Shown here piece after piece: positions 6,414 through 15,712 of a stretch of 64,000 nt of DNA (the stretch's first letter is position 1; the number at the start of each line of letters is the position of its first letter). Made by a program: the position numbers and the translations under genes. This DNA is from a bacterium. GTDB lineage: Bacteria > Elusimicrobiota > Elusimicrobia > UBA1565 > UBA9628. Below the pieces are notes generated by a model, which was not told the origin of the DNA, searched no databases, and saw nothing but the letters and a program-made list of their open reading frames with translations. The DNA lies in contig JAJZAK010000003.1 of the NCBI GenBank assembly GCA_021799485.1, positions 1 through 64,000 on the forward strand. Reading direction: 5' to 3'.

Positions 6414-7373
6414 ATGCCCGACATCGATCCCCGGCTCGCGCGCTCGCTCATCTTGGACGAGCTCTTCGACCTGACGCTTTACCGGAGGCTGCGCGAGACG
6501 GCGGCCGGCGAGGCCCGAAACGTCCTCGACCGTCTCATCCCCGTCGAGGTGAAGCACTTCCATTTCTGGCAAAGCTTCTTCAAAACGACGGTCGACGGGC
6601 TCGATTATCCGCGCCGGATCAAGCTCGCGGCCGCCGTCGCCTTCTGCCGGCTCTTCGGCCCTTCCGCGATCCATTTGGTCCTGGAGGCGATCGAGATCCA
6701 CGGCGTGCAAAAGTACCTGGACGTCTGGGAGGCTTACAAGGATGGGCCGCTGGGGCAAGCCGTGCGCGATATCCTGGAAGACGAGTTCCGCCACGAGGAC
6801 GCGCTGGTGAGCGGGCTCGCCGCGCGAAAAATCAATCCGGAACGGATCCGCAGCCTCTTTCTGGGCTTTAACGACGGCTTGGTGGAGATTCTGGGGGCGG
6901 TGAGCGGCTTCTTCGCCGCCTTCGACAACCGCTCGACGATACTCATGGCGGGCGCCACGGTCTCGGTCGCCGGGGCGATCTCGATGGCCGCCGGAGCCTA
7001 TCTGGCCTCGTCTTCCGAACGCGAAATCGAGAAGATCGAGCGCGGCAAGGCCGCCTTTCTTGATCAAGCGTCCCGCGCGTCCCGCGCGGCCATGGAGGGC
7101 CATCCTTGGGGACTGGGCTTGCTCGTGGGCGTCAGCTACTTCCTGGGCGCCCTCATTCCGCTTCTTCCCGTCGCCGCGGGCTTTTCGGGGCTCTTCTTTT
7201 CACTTCTCTCCTCCGGGACGATGATCATCATCGTCTCGGCGCTTCTCTCCTTTCTCTCCGGCATGGAGATACGGCGCCGCATCCTCACGAACCTCCTCGT
7301 CATGGCGGCGGCCGTGGGGGTGAGCTACGCGATCGGGGAACTGGCCAAGGCCGTCTGGGGCGTCAGGATTTAA
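6414..7373 (+). CDS. Membrane-bound ferritin (MbfA-like): rubrerythrin plus VIT1/CCC1
   Basis: A 319-residue protein in two parts. Residues ~1-150 form a rubrerythrin/ferritin-like bundle with iron-ligand-type Glu/His motifs (LDELFDLTLY, VEVKHFHFW, LEAIEIHGVQKY, DEFRHEDAL). Residues ~155-319 are a VIT1/CCC1 transporter domain with the family signature FLGFNDGLVEILGAVSGFFAA and about five membrane segments. Such fusions export iron or manganese across the inner membrane, with the bundle acting as sensor or ferroxidase. It is monocistronic and ends 11 bases inside the convergent aldehyde dehydrogenase gene. Confidence 0.88.
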   Translation: MPDIDPRLARSLILDELFDLTLYRRLRETAAGEARNVLDRLIPVEVKHFHFWQSFFKTTVDGLDYPRRIKLAAAVAFCRLFGPSAIHLVLEAIEIHGVQKYLDVWEAYKDGPLGQAVRDILEDEFRHEDALVSGLAARKINPERIRSLFLGFNDGLVEILGAVSGFFAAFDNRSTILMAGATVSVAGAISMAAGAYLASSSEREIEKIERGKAAFLDQASRASRAAMEGHPWGLGLLVGVSYFLGALIPLLPVAAGFSGLFFSLLSSGTMIIIVSALLSFLSGMEIRRRILTNLLVMAAAVGVSYAIGELAKAVWGVRI

Positions 7374-8841
7374 GGCGTCGGGACTTGTCCCCGTACGGAT
7401 ACCACCACGGCTTCGGGTTCTGCTCGAAGTCCCAGTGGACATGCTTGGACTGCCGGAAAGCCTCCAGGCCTTCCTCTCCCAGCTCCCGGGAGCCGCCGGA
7501 CGCCTTATAGCCGCCGAACGGCCCCGCGTCGTTGTCGGTCAGGGGGTCGTTGACCCAAACCGTGCCCGCCTGGGCCTCCTCGTAGAAGCGCTTGGCCTTT
7601 TTGGCGTCCAAGGTATAAAGGTTGGCTCCCAGTCCATAGATGGAATCGTTGGCGAGACGGATCGCCTCGTCGAAGCTGCCGTAGGATTTCACGGGGCAGA
7701 CCGGTCCGAAGGTTTCGTCGCGCATGACGGCCATCGAGTGGTCGACGTTCGCGAGCACCGTGGGCTCGTAGAAGTAGCCTTTCGAGAGCCGCGCCGGCTT
7801 CTTGCCGCCGGCCAAGAGCCTCGCTCCGCGGCGGACCGCCTCCCGGACGTGCGCGTCCACCTGGCGCCGATAGCGCGCGCCGATCATGGGACCGACGTCC
7901 GTCTCGGGGTCCATGCCGGGGCCGACTCGCAGGCTCTTCGTGAAGCCGACGAGCCGGTCCGTGAAAGTCTTGGCGACGCTCTGATGCACGTAGACGCGCT
8001 CGGCCGAGGTGCAGACCTGCCCGGCGTTGAGAAAGCTCGCCCAGGCGACGGCCTTCGCCGCGACGTCCAAGTCCGCGTCCTCGCAGACGACGAAGGCGTC
8101 CTTGCCTCCCAGCTCCAGGTGGCATTTCTTGACCGCCTCGGCGCAAATCCCTCCGATTCTCTTTCCCACCGCGAGGCTTCCCGTAAAAGCGACGTAGTCG
8201 ACGCCCGGGTCGCGCACGAGCGCCTCGCCCGCCGTTTCCCCGCGCCCCGTCACGATGTTGACGACGCCCTTCGGAAGGCCCGCGAAGACTTCGGAGAGCG
8301 CCAGGGTGGCGAGCGGGGTCTGCTCGGCGGGCTTGATGACGACGGCGTTGCCGGCCGCCAGGGCCGGGGCGACCTTCCAGGCGAGAAGCAGCAAGGGGTA
8401 GTTCCACGGGACGATCGCGAGCACGACCCCGTAGGGCTCCTTTAAGACGAGATTGAGCTGGGTCGTCTCTCCCGACGGGATGACGCGGCCGCGGCTGTTG
8501 CGCCCCAACTCGGCGTAGTAGTCGAAACACGCGGCGGTCCAGCCCAGCTCGTCGACGTTCTCGCGAAGGGGTTTGCCGCCTTCCAGGGTCAGCAGCGCCG
8601 CGAGTTCCCGCGTTTTTTCCCGCAATCCGCGGGCGATCTCATGGAGCATCTCGGCGCGCGCATGCGCGGCCGAGCGCCGCCAGGACTTCTCATAGGCCGC
8701 GCGCGCGGCGCGCACGGCCTCGCGGGCCTGGGCGGCCGTCGCGTCCGGGGCCTCGTCGACGATCTCCTCCGTCGCGGGGTTGACGACCTTGATGCGGGAT
8801 TTCCCGGAAACGAAATCGCCGCCGATCCACATGGGTTTCAT
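7363..8841 (-). CDS. NAD(P)-dependent aldehyde dehydrogenase
   Basis: A full-length 492-residue ALDH-superfamily enzyme oxidising an aldehyde to its acid. The fold is intact: PWNYPLLLLAWKVAPALAAGN and IKPAEQTPL (cofactor binding), FTGSLAVGKRIG, the general base Glu243 in LELGGKDAF, the nucleophile Cys277 in GQVCTSAERV, and the C-terminal ETFGPVCPV. It looks closest to betaine- or succinate-semialdehyde-type ALDHs, but the substrate cannot be told from sequence. Its ATG overlaps the stop of the upstream caspase gene by four bases, so translation is probably coupled. Confidence 0.92.
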   Translation of the reverse strand: MKPMWIGGDFVSGKSRIKVVNPATEEIVDEAPDATAAQAREAVRAARAAYEKSWRRSAAHARAEMLHEIARGLREKTRELAALLTLEGGKPLRENVDELGWTAACFDYYAELGRNSRGRVIPSGETTQLNLVLKEPYGVVLAIVPWNYPLLLLAWKVAPALAAGNAVVIKPAEQTPLATLALSEVFAGLPKGVVNIVTGRGETAGEALVRDPGVDYVAFTGSLAVGKRIGGICAEAVKKCHLELGGKDAFVVCEDADLDVAAKAVAWASFLNAGQVCTSAERVYVHQSVAKTFTDRLVGFTKSLRVGPGMDPETDVGPMIGARYRRQVDAHVREAVRRGARLLAGGKKPARLSKGYFYEPTVLANVDHSMAVMRDETFGPVCPVKSYGSFDEAIRLANDSIYGLGANLYTLDAKKAKRFYEEAQAGTVWVNDPLTDNDAGPFGGYKASGGSRELGEEGLEAFRQSKHVHWDFEQNPKPWWYPYGDKSRRLKS

Positions 8842-10421
8842 GGACGACCTCCCGCGAGCGTGACGTTGACGTCATTCCCGAAAAGCCGCGGGCTCTGGCG
8901 CCGGTTGTCGTCTCGAAGCGCCGTTCTCTCCACGCGGGGCTTGGCGTAGTCGTAGAGAGCCTGGAGCGAAATCCGGCCGCGCTTTTCCTGGAGCCCTTTC
9001 AAGAGATAGAACGTGAAAAGCCCGTGGCGCTGGCTGTCGATCGGCCCCGCGATCTGCGTTCTCCCGGCGGCGGTGGTCACCCCCATGTCCGAGGCGGACC
9101 AGAGCCCCGGGTCGAGCCGCACCAAGACCGAGCGCGCGCCGCCGGCCATGACCGAGCGTCCCCCGGCGCCCGAGAAGCAGCAGTCGAGGGCCACGAGAAC
9201 GTTCTTGGCCGGGAGAGCCGCCAGATCCCGGGAGAGGCTTTTTAAGGAATAGGCCGTATCCTTGAGGTATTGGGGGTCCCCATCCGACGGCAGAATATAG
9301 GCGTCCCCGGATGCCGGATCCGGCGCTCCGTGGCCCGAGTAATAGACGAAAACCGTCGCGCCGGGGTCCGTGCTCGTCTGATTGCGCAGCCACGTGGCGA
9401 TCATGGCCTTGATCTGGCTGTAGGTCGCCTGCTCGTCCTCGAGGAATCGGACGTTGCGGTCCTTGTATCCCAAGGCGCGCAGGTAGCGGCGCATGGTTTC
9501 GGCGTCCCGGTCGGCGTACAGCGCGGCCGGCAGGGATTCGGAATAGTGTTCGACCCCGATCACGACGGCGTAGGCGTGAGGGCGCGGGCGGTTCCTGAAT
9601 CCCGGCTCGTCGACTTCGGAGGGCCGGGGGGACGCCGGAGGAGCCGTCCCGGAGGACGGGAGCGCCGCCATGGCGAGGTTCCCCGTCACGGCGCTTTCGA
9701 GGAGCGAACGGATGAAAGGCCGGTCTTCCGCGGCCGCCAGCGTGGACGTGGTGACGGCCGCGCCGCGCTCGAGAAGAAGGCGGACCAATTTCTCGTTTCC
9801 TTTTTTGACCGCGGCCAAGAGAGGCGTGCCGTCCACGGGGCTTGCGGCGTTGGGATCGGCGCCGTGCTCGAGAAGAAGGCGCGCGACCTTCAGGGATCCC
9901 GAGCGGGCGGCGAGGATGAGCGGGGTCTCCCCGGAGGCGCTGCGGGCGTTGGCATCCGCCCCATGCCGGAGAAGAAGCTCGATGATGTCCGACTCGCCGG
10001 CCATGGCGGCGAAGAGCAGCGAGGTCATGTGGTAGGCTCCCCGGGAGTTGGGGTTGGCGCCATGAGCGAGGAGGAACTTCACGATATCCGCGCGGCCCAT
10101 GTAGGACGCCCAGGCGATCAGCGGGCAGCGCTCGACGATAAAGGCGCTGCCGCTGGGGCAGTTGACCTTGGCGTGGACGTCGCCGCCTTTTTCCAGGAGG
10201 AGCTTGACGATGCCGGGATGGCGTTGGTAGGCCGCGATCTCGATGGCGGCTCCCGTTTGGTCGGCGCCGGCCTCAAGCGCGTCCCGGACTCCCTCGGCGT
10301 CTCCCGATCGCGCCGCGCCCAAAAGCTCCGAGTTCATGCCGCCGCAGCCCGCCGCGCCCAGGGCGAGGAGGGGCAGAAGACGGAAGAAGGAAGGCGCGAG
10401 AGAGAAAGGGGGCCGATTCAT
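8838..10421 (-). CDS. Lipoprotein with ankyrin repeats and caspase-like (C14) protease domain
   Basis: A 527-residue protein. The signal sequence ends LGAAGCGG, so Cys26 is probably lipidated and the protein exported. Residues ~30-250 are ankyrin repeats (for example GETPLILAARSGSLKVARLL, DGTPLLAAVKKGNEKLVRLL), usually protein-binding. Residues ~283-520 are a caspase/metacaspase-type domain: AVVIGVEHYSESLPAAL, His364 in YYSGHGA and Cys415 in DCCFSGAGG form the expected dyad. Proteolytic activity is therefore likely, with an unknown target. It lies between pntB and the aldehyde dehydrogenase in one strand run, with ribosome site GGGAAG before its ATG. Confidence 0.88.
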   Translation of the reverse strand: MNRPPFSLAPSFFRLLPLLALGAAGCGGMNSELLGAARSGDAEGVRDALEAGADQTGAAIEIAAYQRHPGIVKLLLEKGGDVHAKVNCPSGSAFIVERCPLIAWASYMGRADIVKFLLAHGANPNSRGAYHMTSLLFAAMAGESDIIELLLRHGADANARSASGETPLILAARSGSLKVARLLLEHGADPNAASPVDGTPLLAAVKKGNEKLVRLLLERGAAVTTSTLAAAEDRPFIRSLLESAVTGNLAMAALPSSGTAPPASPRPSEVDEPGFRNRPRPHAYAVVIGVEHYSESLPAALYADRDAETMRRYLRALGYKDRNVRFLEDEQATYSQIKAMIATWLRNQTSTDPGATVFVYYSGHGAPDPASGDAYILPSDGDPQYLKDTAYSLKSLSRDLAALPAKNVLVALDCCFSGAGGRSVMAGGARSVLVRLDPGLWSASDMGVTTAAGRTQIAGPIDSQRHGLFTFYLLKGLQEKRGRISLQALYDYAKPRVERTALRDDNRRQSPRLFGNDVNVTLAGGRP

Positions 10422-10468
10422 GCTTCCCGCCGCGATGCCTTCCGCTTTTCCGCTTCCGTCCGCGTAGA

Positions 10469-11830
10469 CTAGACCTTCTTGATCTCGATGACGAGCTTGC
10501 CGACGGTGTCCTGGGCGTCGCCGTAGAGCATGCGGGTGTTGTCGCGATAGAAAAGCTCGTTTTCGACGCCCGAGAATCCCTTCCCCTGCCCGCGCTTCAA
10601 GACGATGACGGTCTTGGCGTTCTCGACGTCGAGGATCGGCATCCCCGCGAGAGGGCTCCCCGGCCGGTGGGCCGCGGGGTTGACCACGTCGTTGGCGCCG
10701 ATCACGAGCGCGACGTCGGTCGTCGCGAACTCGGAGTTGATCTCGTCGCGGTCGAAAAGGCGGTCGTACGGGACGTTCGCCTCGGCCAAGAGCACGTTCA
10801 TGTGCCCCGGCATGCGCCCGGCGACGGGATGGATCGCGAATTTGACCGACCCGCCCCGGGCCTCGATGGCGTCCATGAGATCCTTGACCTTGTGCTGGGC
10901 CTGGGCGACGGCCATGCCGAAGCCGGGGACGATCACGACCCTCGACGCGTAGGCGAGCGCCACGGCCGCGTCCGAAAGCTCGATGGGCTTCAAGCTCCCC
11001 TGGACCTCCGAGGCCTGTTCCGCGGCGCCGAAGGCGCCGAAAAGGACGTCCCCCAAGGATCGATTCATGGCCTTGGCCATAAGAAGGGTCAAGAGGGTTC
11101 CCGCCGCGCCGACGAGGATTCCGGAGACGCCCATCGCGGCGTTGCCGACCGCGAAGCCTTCCGCCGCGACGGCCAAGCCGGTGAGGGCGTTGTAAAGGGA
11201 GATGACGACCGGCATGTCGCCGCCGCCGATCGGGAGCGTCATCAAAAGGCCGAAGAGAAGCCCCAGGGCCAGGAAGGGGACGACGAGGGAACGGTCGCCC
11301 GCGTGGAGGAGGACGGCCGCGCAGGCCAGGGAGGAGGCGAGAACGAGGACGTTGCCGGTCTTTTGGAGAGGGTAGACGACGGCGCGGGAGCGCATCCAGC
11401 CTTGGAGCTTGAGGAAGGCGATGACGCTTCCCGAGAACGAGGTCGTCCCGATGAGCCCTCCCAGGACGGACAGGGGCGCCGAGAGAGGGGTCCAGCGGGA
11501 CCTCAACAGTTCGATCGCGGCGATCGCCGCCGCGGCGCCGCCGCCCATGCCGTTATAAATCGCGATCATCTGGGGCATGTCGGTCATCGGCACCTTTCCC
11601 GCGAGGATCCAGGCCGGCGCGCCTCCGACGGCGACGGCGGCGAGAACGAGCCCCAGATGCCCCAGGCCGGGCGTCAAAAAGGCGGCGAGGGTCGCCGCGA
11701 TCATGGCGCCCCCGGCCCAGAGGATGCCGCCTTTCGCCGTGGCGGGGCGGCTCATGCGCTTTAAGGCCAGGATGAAGAAGAGGACGGCGGCGAGATAAAC
11801 CGGCGGATCGAGGCGCGCGAGCATGCCCAC
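10469..11830 (-). CDS. pntB: NAD(P) transhydrogenase subunit beta
   Basis: A 453-residue PntB. The N-terminal half carries about nine membrane helices of domain II, which conduct protons. The C-terminal part is the NADP-binding domain III, with VIVPGFGMAVAQAQHKV, FAIHPVAGRMPGHMNVLLAE, DVALVIGANDVVNPAA and MPILDVENAKTVIVLKRG. With PntAA and PntAB it transfers hydride between NADH and NADP+, driven by the proton gradient. The start is GTG at 11830, one base after the pntAB stop and nine bases from GGAG; an ATG at 11824 is the alternative. Confidence 0.96.
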   Translation of the reverse strand: MGMLARLDPPVYLAAVLFFILALKRMSRPATAKGGILWAGGAMIAATLAAFLTPGLGHLGLVLAAVAVGGAPAWILAGKVPMTDMPQMIAIYNGMGGGAAAAIAAIELLRSRWTPLSAPLSVLGGLIGTTSFSGSVIAFLKLQGWMRSRAVVYPLQKTGNVLVLASSLACAAVLLHAGDRSLVVPFLALGLLFGLLMTLPIGGGDMPVVISLYNALTGLAVAAEGFAVGNAAMGVSGILVGAAGTLLTLLMAKAMNRSLGDVLFGAFGAAEQASEVQGSLKPIELSDAAVALAYASRVVIVPGFGMAVAQAQHKVKDLMDAIEARGGSVKFAIHPVAGRMPGHMNVLLAEANVPYDRLFDRDEINSEFATTDVALVIGANDVVNPAAHRPGSPLAGMPILDVENAKTVIVLKRGQGKGFSGVENELFYRDNTRMLYGDAQDTVGKLVIEIKKV

Positions 11831-11831
11831 G

Positions 11832-12143
11832 CTATCGGGCTCCGGGAGCGCCCGGCTTTTTCTTTCCGGACTCGAACATGTCGAGCATCCGCGCGGTCAC
11901 GGCGTAGCCGCCCAGGACGTTCGCCGAGGCGAGGGCCACGGCGAGAAAGCCGATCGCCGTCTCAAGCGGCGTCTGGGCGCGTCCCAGGGCGAGGATCGCC
12001 CCCACGAGGACGATGCCGTGGATGAAGTTCGAGCCCGACATGAGGGGGGTATGGAGAAGCGCCGGAACCCGGGCGATGACCTCGAAGCCCGTGAAGGCCG
12101 CGAGGATCGCGATATAGAGGCTCGCCCACAGATCGGGGGTCAT
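11832..12143 (-). CDS. pntAB: NAD(P) transhydrogenase subunit alpha-2
   Basis: A 103-residue membrane protein with three helices (LWASLYIAILAAFTGFEVI; FIHGIVLVGAILALG; IGFLAVALASANVLGGYAV), the small domain-II subunit of three-gene transhydrogenases. I chose the ATG at 12141-12143 because it overlaps the pntAA stop (ATGA) and follows a perfect GGAGG. The longer frame starting at 12197 would only read through the pntAA end in another frame. Confidence 0.93.
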   Translation of the reverse strand: MTPDLWASLYIAILAAFTGFEVIARVPALLHTPLMSGSNFIHGIVLVGAILALGRAQTPLETAIGFLAVALASANVLGGYAVTARMLDMFESGKKKPGAPGAR

Positions 12144-13279
12144 CGCGCCTCCAAAAGCTGGCGGGTCGGCTCGTGTCTGAGAGAGCCCTCGCGGCATAGG
12201 AGAGTCGCGGCGAGGATTTCGTCTTTCTCCGCCGGAACGACGCGGCCGTCGGGGCCGATCAGGATTTTAAGGAAAGCCTCGATGTTCTTGGAGTACATAT
12301 AGCTCGCGTGATGCGCCAGTTCGCTTGGGAGGTTCACGGGGCCGACGATCACGACGCCGTTTTCCTCGACGCGCTGCCCCGGCTTCGTCAATTCGCAATT
12401 GCCGCCCGACTCGGCGGCGGCGTCGACGACGACGGCGGCGGGCCTCATGCGGGCCACCATGTCGCGGGTGACGATGAGGGGGGCTTTCTTTCCCGGGACG
12501 TTCGCCGTGGTGACGACGGCGTCCGCGGCCGCGACGGCCGAGGCCAGGAGGGCCTGCTGCTTGTGCCTCTCCGCGTCCGTGAGCTCGCGCGCGTACCCGC
12601 CGGAACCCGATGCCTCCAAGGGGAGGGCGAGGAACTTGGCGCCCAAGCTCTGGACCTGCTCCGCGGCGGCCGAGCGCACGTCATAGGCCTCGACCATCGC
12701 GCCCAGGCGCCGGAACGTCGCGATCGCCATCAAGCCCGCGACCCCGGCGCCGCAGACGAGGACCTTCGCCGGCCGTAGGGTCCCGAAGGCCGTCGTGAGC
12801 ATCGGAAGAAAGCGGGGGGAGAGCTCGGCCGCGAGGAGAGCCGCCCGGTAGCCCGCGGCGGTCGCTTGGGAGGAAAGGACGTCCATCGACTGGGCCCGCG
12901 AGATGCGGGGCATGAGATCCATGGCGTAGACGGCGATCCCGGCGGCGTTCATGGCGCGGACGGACTCGAGATGGCGGCCGGGATAGACGAGGGAGACCAG
13001 GATGCCGCCGGGCTTTTCGCAGGACCGAGCGTCCTCGGGGGTCGAAGGGCCGACCTGGACGACGAGGTCGGTCTTCGCGAAAAGCTCGGCTCTGTCCGAG
13101 GCCAAGAGCGCGCCGGCCTCCGCGTAGGCCGCATCCGGGAATGAAGCCCGGACGCCCGCGCCCTTCTCGATATGGACCTCAAGCCCCGATTTCGCGAGCC
13201 GGGCCGCCGTCTCCGGAACGAGGGCGACGCGGCGCTCCCCGGCCGCCGTCTCTTTGGGGACTCCGATTCTCAGGGGCAT
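12140..13279 (-). CDS. pntAA: NAD(P) transhydrogenase subunit alpha-1
   Basis: A 379-residue NAD(H)-binding domain I, related to alanine dehydrogenase. It starts MPLRIGVPKETAAGERRVAL and contains the family words MDLMPRISRAQSMDVLSSQA (an RQD-loop-type region) and the Rossmann stretch VLVCGAGVAGLMAIATFRRL. Ending near 380 residues with no membrane part is normal for the three-subunit type. The start is set at 13279 because the family begins there; an upstream in-frame ATG at 13324 adds 15 atypical residues. It heads a likely pntAA-pntAB-pntB-caspase-ALDH operon. Confidence 0.94.
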   Translation of the reverse strand: MPLRIGVPKETAAGERRVALVPETAARLAKSGLEVHIEKGAGVRASFPDAAYAEAGALLASDRAELFAKTDLVVQVGPSTPEDARSCEKPGGILVSLVYPGRHLESVRAMNAAGIAVYAMDLMPRISRAQSMDVLSSQATAAGYRAALLAAELSPRFLPMLTTAFGTLRPAKVLVCGAGVAGLMAIATFRRLGAMVEAYDVRSAAAEQVQSLGAKFLALPLEASGSGGYARELTDAERHKQQALLASAVAAADAVVTTANVPGKKAPLIVTRDMVARMRPAAVVVDAAAESGGNCELTKPGQRVEENGVVIVGPVNLPSELAHHASYMYSKNIEAFLKILIGPDGRVVPAEKDEILAATLLCREGSLRHEPTRQLLEAR

Positions 13280-13293
13280 TCGGACCGGAAACG

Positions 13294-13299
13294 ATTCTA
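13294..13299 (-). promoter_or_regulatory. Possible -10 box of the pnt operon
   Basis: TAGAAT on the minus strand, 14 bases before the pntAA ATG at 13279. No clear -35 box is present. Palindromic element copy 3 lies just upstream. Confidence 0.3.
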
Positions 13300-13343
13300 T
13301 AAAACACTGGCCGTGGAAGGCCATATCATGATTTCGTGAGAAT

Positions 13344-13406
13344 AATTGGTGACACCATACCGATTTCTCCGCATGGAGGCTGGAAATAGGTATGGTGTCA
13401 CCGGTT
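13344..13406. repeat. Dispersed palindromic element, copy 3
   Basis: Core 13348-13402 (55 bp) has perfect 14-base inverted ends (GGTGACACCATACC and its complement). The ends match copies 1 and 2, but the interior differs and contains its own small hairpin (CTCC-GCAT-GGAG). It lies in the gap between the uxs stop codon and the pntAA start region and disrupts no gene. Confidence 0.75.
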
Positions 13407-13422
13407 TACCTAATGGGGGGCG

Positions 13423-14361
13423 TTAAACGGGGACGGCTGTCTCGCGGAAATGCTCGATCGTCCGGCCCAGGCCTTCCTTTAGAGGAACGCGGGGCTCCCA
13501 GCCGAGCCTCCGCCGCGCTAGCCGGATATCCGGGCGCCGCCTCTTGGGATCGTCCGTCGGCAGGGGCTTATGGACGATCGGGGCCTTCGATCCCGCGAGG
13601 CCGCGGATCAGTCTGGCAAGCTCGAGGATCGTGACCTCGTCGGGATTGCCGAGGTTGACGGGCTCCTGGGGGCCTCGCTCGAGGAGCCGGATGATCCCGT
13701 CCACCAGATCCGAGACGTAGCAGAGACTTCTCGTCTGCGATCCTTTCCCGAAGACGGTGAGGGGGCGGCCTCGCAGGGCCTGGCAGATGAAGTTGGGCAC
13801 CGCCCGGCCGTCGTCGCGCCGCATGCGGGGGCCGTAGGTGTTGAAGATGCGCGCGATGCGCACCGGCATCCCGTGCGCGCGGCGATAGGCCATCGTCATC
13901 GCCTCGGCGAAGCGTTTCGCCTCGTCGTAGACGCCGCGGGGGCCGATGGGGTTGACGTTGCCCCAGTAGGATTCGGGCTGGGGGTTGACCAGGGGGTCGC
14001 CGTAGATCTCGGAGGTCGAGGCCAGCATGAAGACGGCTTTTTTGTCCTTGGCGAGCCCGAGCGCCTTATGCGTTCCCAGGGCGCCGACCTTGAGAGTCGG
14101 GATCGGGAAGCGGGCGTAGTCGACCGGGGAGGCGGGGCTCGCGAAATGGAGTACCGCGTCGAGCTTCCCCGGAACGTGGATGTAGTCGACGACGTTGTGC
14201 TTGACGAAGACGAAGCGCGGGTTCTGGAAGAAGGGCGAGAGATTGGAGAGGCGCCCGGTCGACAGGTCGTCCATCGCCGTCACGTCGTCGCCGCGGTCGA
14301 GAAAACGCTCGACCAGGTGGCTTCCGAGAAAGCCCGCGCCCCCGGTGATGAGGAGCCTCAT
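13423..14361 (-). CDS. uxs: UDP-glucuronate decarboxylase (UDP-xylose synthase)
   Basis: A 312-residue extended short-chain dehydrogenase converting UDP-glucuronate to UDP-xylose with bound NAD. It shows the Rossmann [10 protein letters not shown] (7-16), [23 protein letters not shown], the UXS-type [12 protein letters not shown] and the catalytic Tyr145-x3-Lys149 (YDEAK). It sits directly behind UDP-glucose dehydrogenase, which makes its substrate; the ATG overlaps that gene's stop (ATGA). A longer frame up to 14523 has 54 basic, low-complexity extra residues and is rejected. The substrate assignment is strong but not certain among NAD-dependent epimerases. Confidence 0.88.
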   Translation of the reverse strand: MRLLITGGAGFLGSHLVERFLDRGDDVTAMDDLSTGRLSNLSPFFQNPRFVFVKHNVVDYIHVPGKLDAVLHFASPASPVDYARFPIPTLKVGALGTHKALGLAKDKKAVFMLASTSEIYGDPLVNPQPESYWGNVNPIGPRGVYDEAKRFAEAMTMAYRRAHGMPVRIARIFNTYGPRMRRDDGRAVPNFICQALRGRPLTVFGKGSQTRSLCYVSDLVDGIIRLLERGPQEPVNLGNPDEVTILELARLIRGLAGSKAPIVHKPLPTDDPKRRRPDIRLARRRLGWEPRVPLKEGLGRTIEHFRETAVPV

Positions 14362-15692
14362 CGATCCCTTGATTCCGGACGCTCGGGGCGGCCGACGCCG
14401 ACGTAGGAGAGCCCGGCCCGTCGGGCCTTCTCCGGGTCGAGGAGGTTGCGGCCGTCGAGGAGGAGGGGGCCGCGCATGAGCCCGGCGATCTTCTTGAGGT
14501 CGAGATCCGCGTAGTCGTCCCATTCGGTGACGATCGCGAGGGCGTCCGCGCCGCGAGCGCAGTCGTAGGGCCCGCGGCAGAACTTGACGCCCTTGAACTC
14601 CTTGAGCCCTCGGGCTTTCGCCATCGCCACGGGATCATGCGCCTGGACGCGCACCCCGCGGCTTCGCAGGGCCGAGGCGATCTCGAGGCTGGGGGCGAAG
14701 CGCAGGTCGTCGGTCTTGGGCTTGAAGGAAAGCCCCAAGAGGCCCACGGTCTTTCCCTCGAGATTCCAGAGCCGGGCCTCGACCTGCCGCGCGACCCAGC
14801 CCTTCTGGTGCTCGTTGATCGACTGGACGGCCTTGAGAAGGGCGAAGTCGCAGCCTTTTTTCCTCGCGATCCAGTGGAAGGCCTCGAGGTCCTTGGGAAA
14901 ACAGAAGCCGCCGAAGCCGATGCCGGGGCGCAGGAACTGGGGGCCGATGCGGCGGTCAAGCCCCATGCCGCGGGCGACCGCCGAGACGTCGGCCCCCGTC
15001 TTCTCGCAAAGATCGGCGACGGCGTTGATAAAGGAGATCTTGGCCGCCAAAAAAGAGTTGGAGGCGTGCTTGATGAGCTCCGCGGATTTCGGATCGACGA
15101 CGAGGATCGGCGCCGCGAGCGGGGCATAGAGCTCGCGCATGAGCTCTTCCGCCCGCTTCGAGGAGGAGCCGATGACGACGCGGTCGGGCTTGAGGAAGTC
15201 TTCCACGGCGGAGCCTTCGCTCAGGAACTCGGGGTTGGAAACCACGTCGTAGGGGACGCGCTTCTTGTTCCAGCGCTCGACGGTCCGCTGGACCCAATGG
15301 CAGGTCTCGACGGGAACGGTGGATTTCTCGGCGATGACGAGGTAGTCCTCCATGTGCCGCGCGATTTCCTCGGTCACGCGCTCGACGGCGGAAAGGTCGG
15401 CCGAGCCGTCGGGGCGCGGGGGGGTTCCCACGGCGATGAAGACGACCTGGACCCGTCCCGAGGGGAGCCGCAGGCCGTCCTTGACCCGGCGCGCGAAGCG
15501 CAGGAGTTTTTTCTTGACCGCCCGGGAGAAAATTTCCGGCAGCCCCGGCTCGAAAATCGGGACCGTTCCCGAGCGCAGGGTCCGGAGCTTGGAGGGGTCG
15601 GATTCGACAAGGACGACCTCATGACCCATGGAGGCGAGGCAAGAGCCCGTGACCAGCCCGACATAGCCGGCGCCGACGACGCAAACGCGCAA
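14358..15692 (-). CDS. ugd: UDP-glucose 6-dehydrogenase
   Basis: A 444-residue NAD-dependent enzyme oxidising UDP-glucose twice to UDP-glucuronate. Visible are the Rossmann start [55 protein letters not shown] and the catalytic Cys264 in GGFCFPKD, followed by [12 protein letters not shown]. It starts 20 bases behind the barrel-protein gene and overlaps uxs by four bases, so the three probably form one minus-strand operon feeding surface-polysaccharide synthesis. Confidence 0.95.
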   Translation of the reverse strand: MRVCVVGAGYVGLVTGSCLASMGHEVVLVESDPSKLRTLRSGTVPIFEPGLPEIFSRAVKKKLLRFARRVKDGLRLPSGRVQVVFIAVGTPPRPDGSADLSAVERVTEEIARHMEDYLVIAEKSTVPVETCHWVQRTVERWNKKRVPYDVVSNPEFLSEGSAVEDFLKPDRVVIGSSSKRAEELMRELYAPLAAPILVVDPKSAELIKHASNSFLAAKISFINAVADLCEKTGADVSAVARGMGLDRRIGPQFLRPGIGFGGFCFPKDLEAFHWIARKKGCDFALLKAVQSINEHQKGWVARQVEARLWNLEGKTVGLLGLSFKPKTDDLRFAPSLEIASALRSRGVRVQAHDPVAMAKARGLKEFKGVKFCRGPYDCARGADALAIVTEWDDYADLDLKKIAGLMRGPLLLDGRNLLDPEKARRAGLSYVGVGRPERPESRDR

Positions 15693-15712
15693 GGGCCGCT
15701 AGTCCTCGTCGG

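Noticed and set aside
14362-14523. 54-residue N-terminal extension of UDP-xylose synthase
   Set aside because: Arg/Pro-rich reading of the ugd gene in another frame; the family starts at [11 protein letters not shown] and ATG 14361 overlaps the ugd stop as elsewhere.
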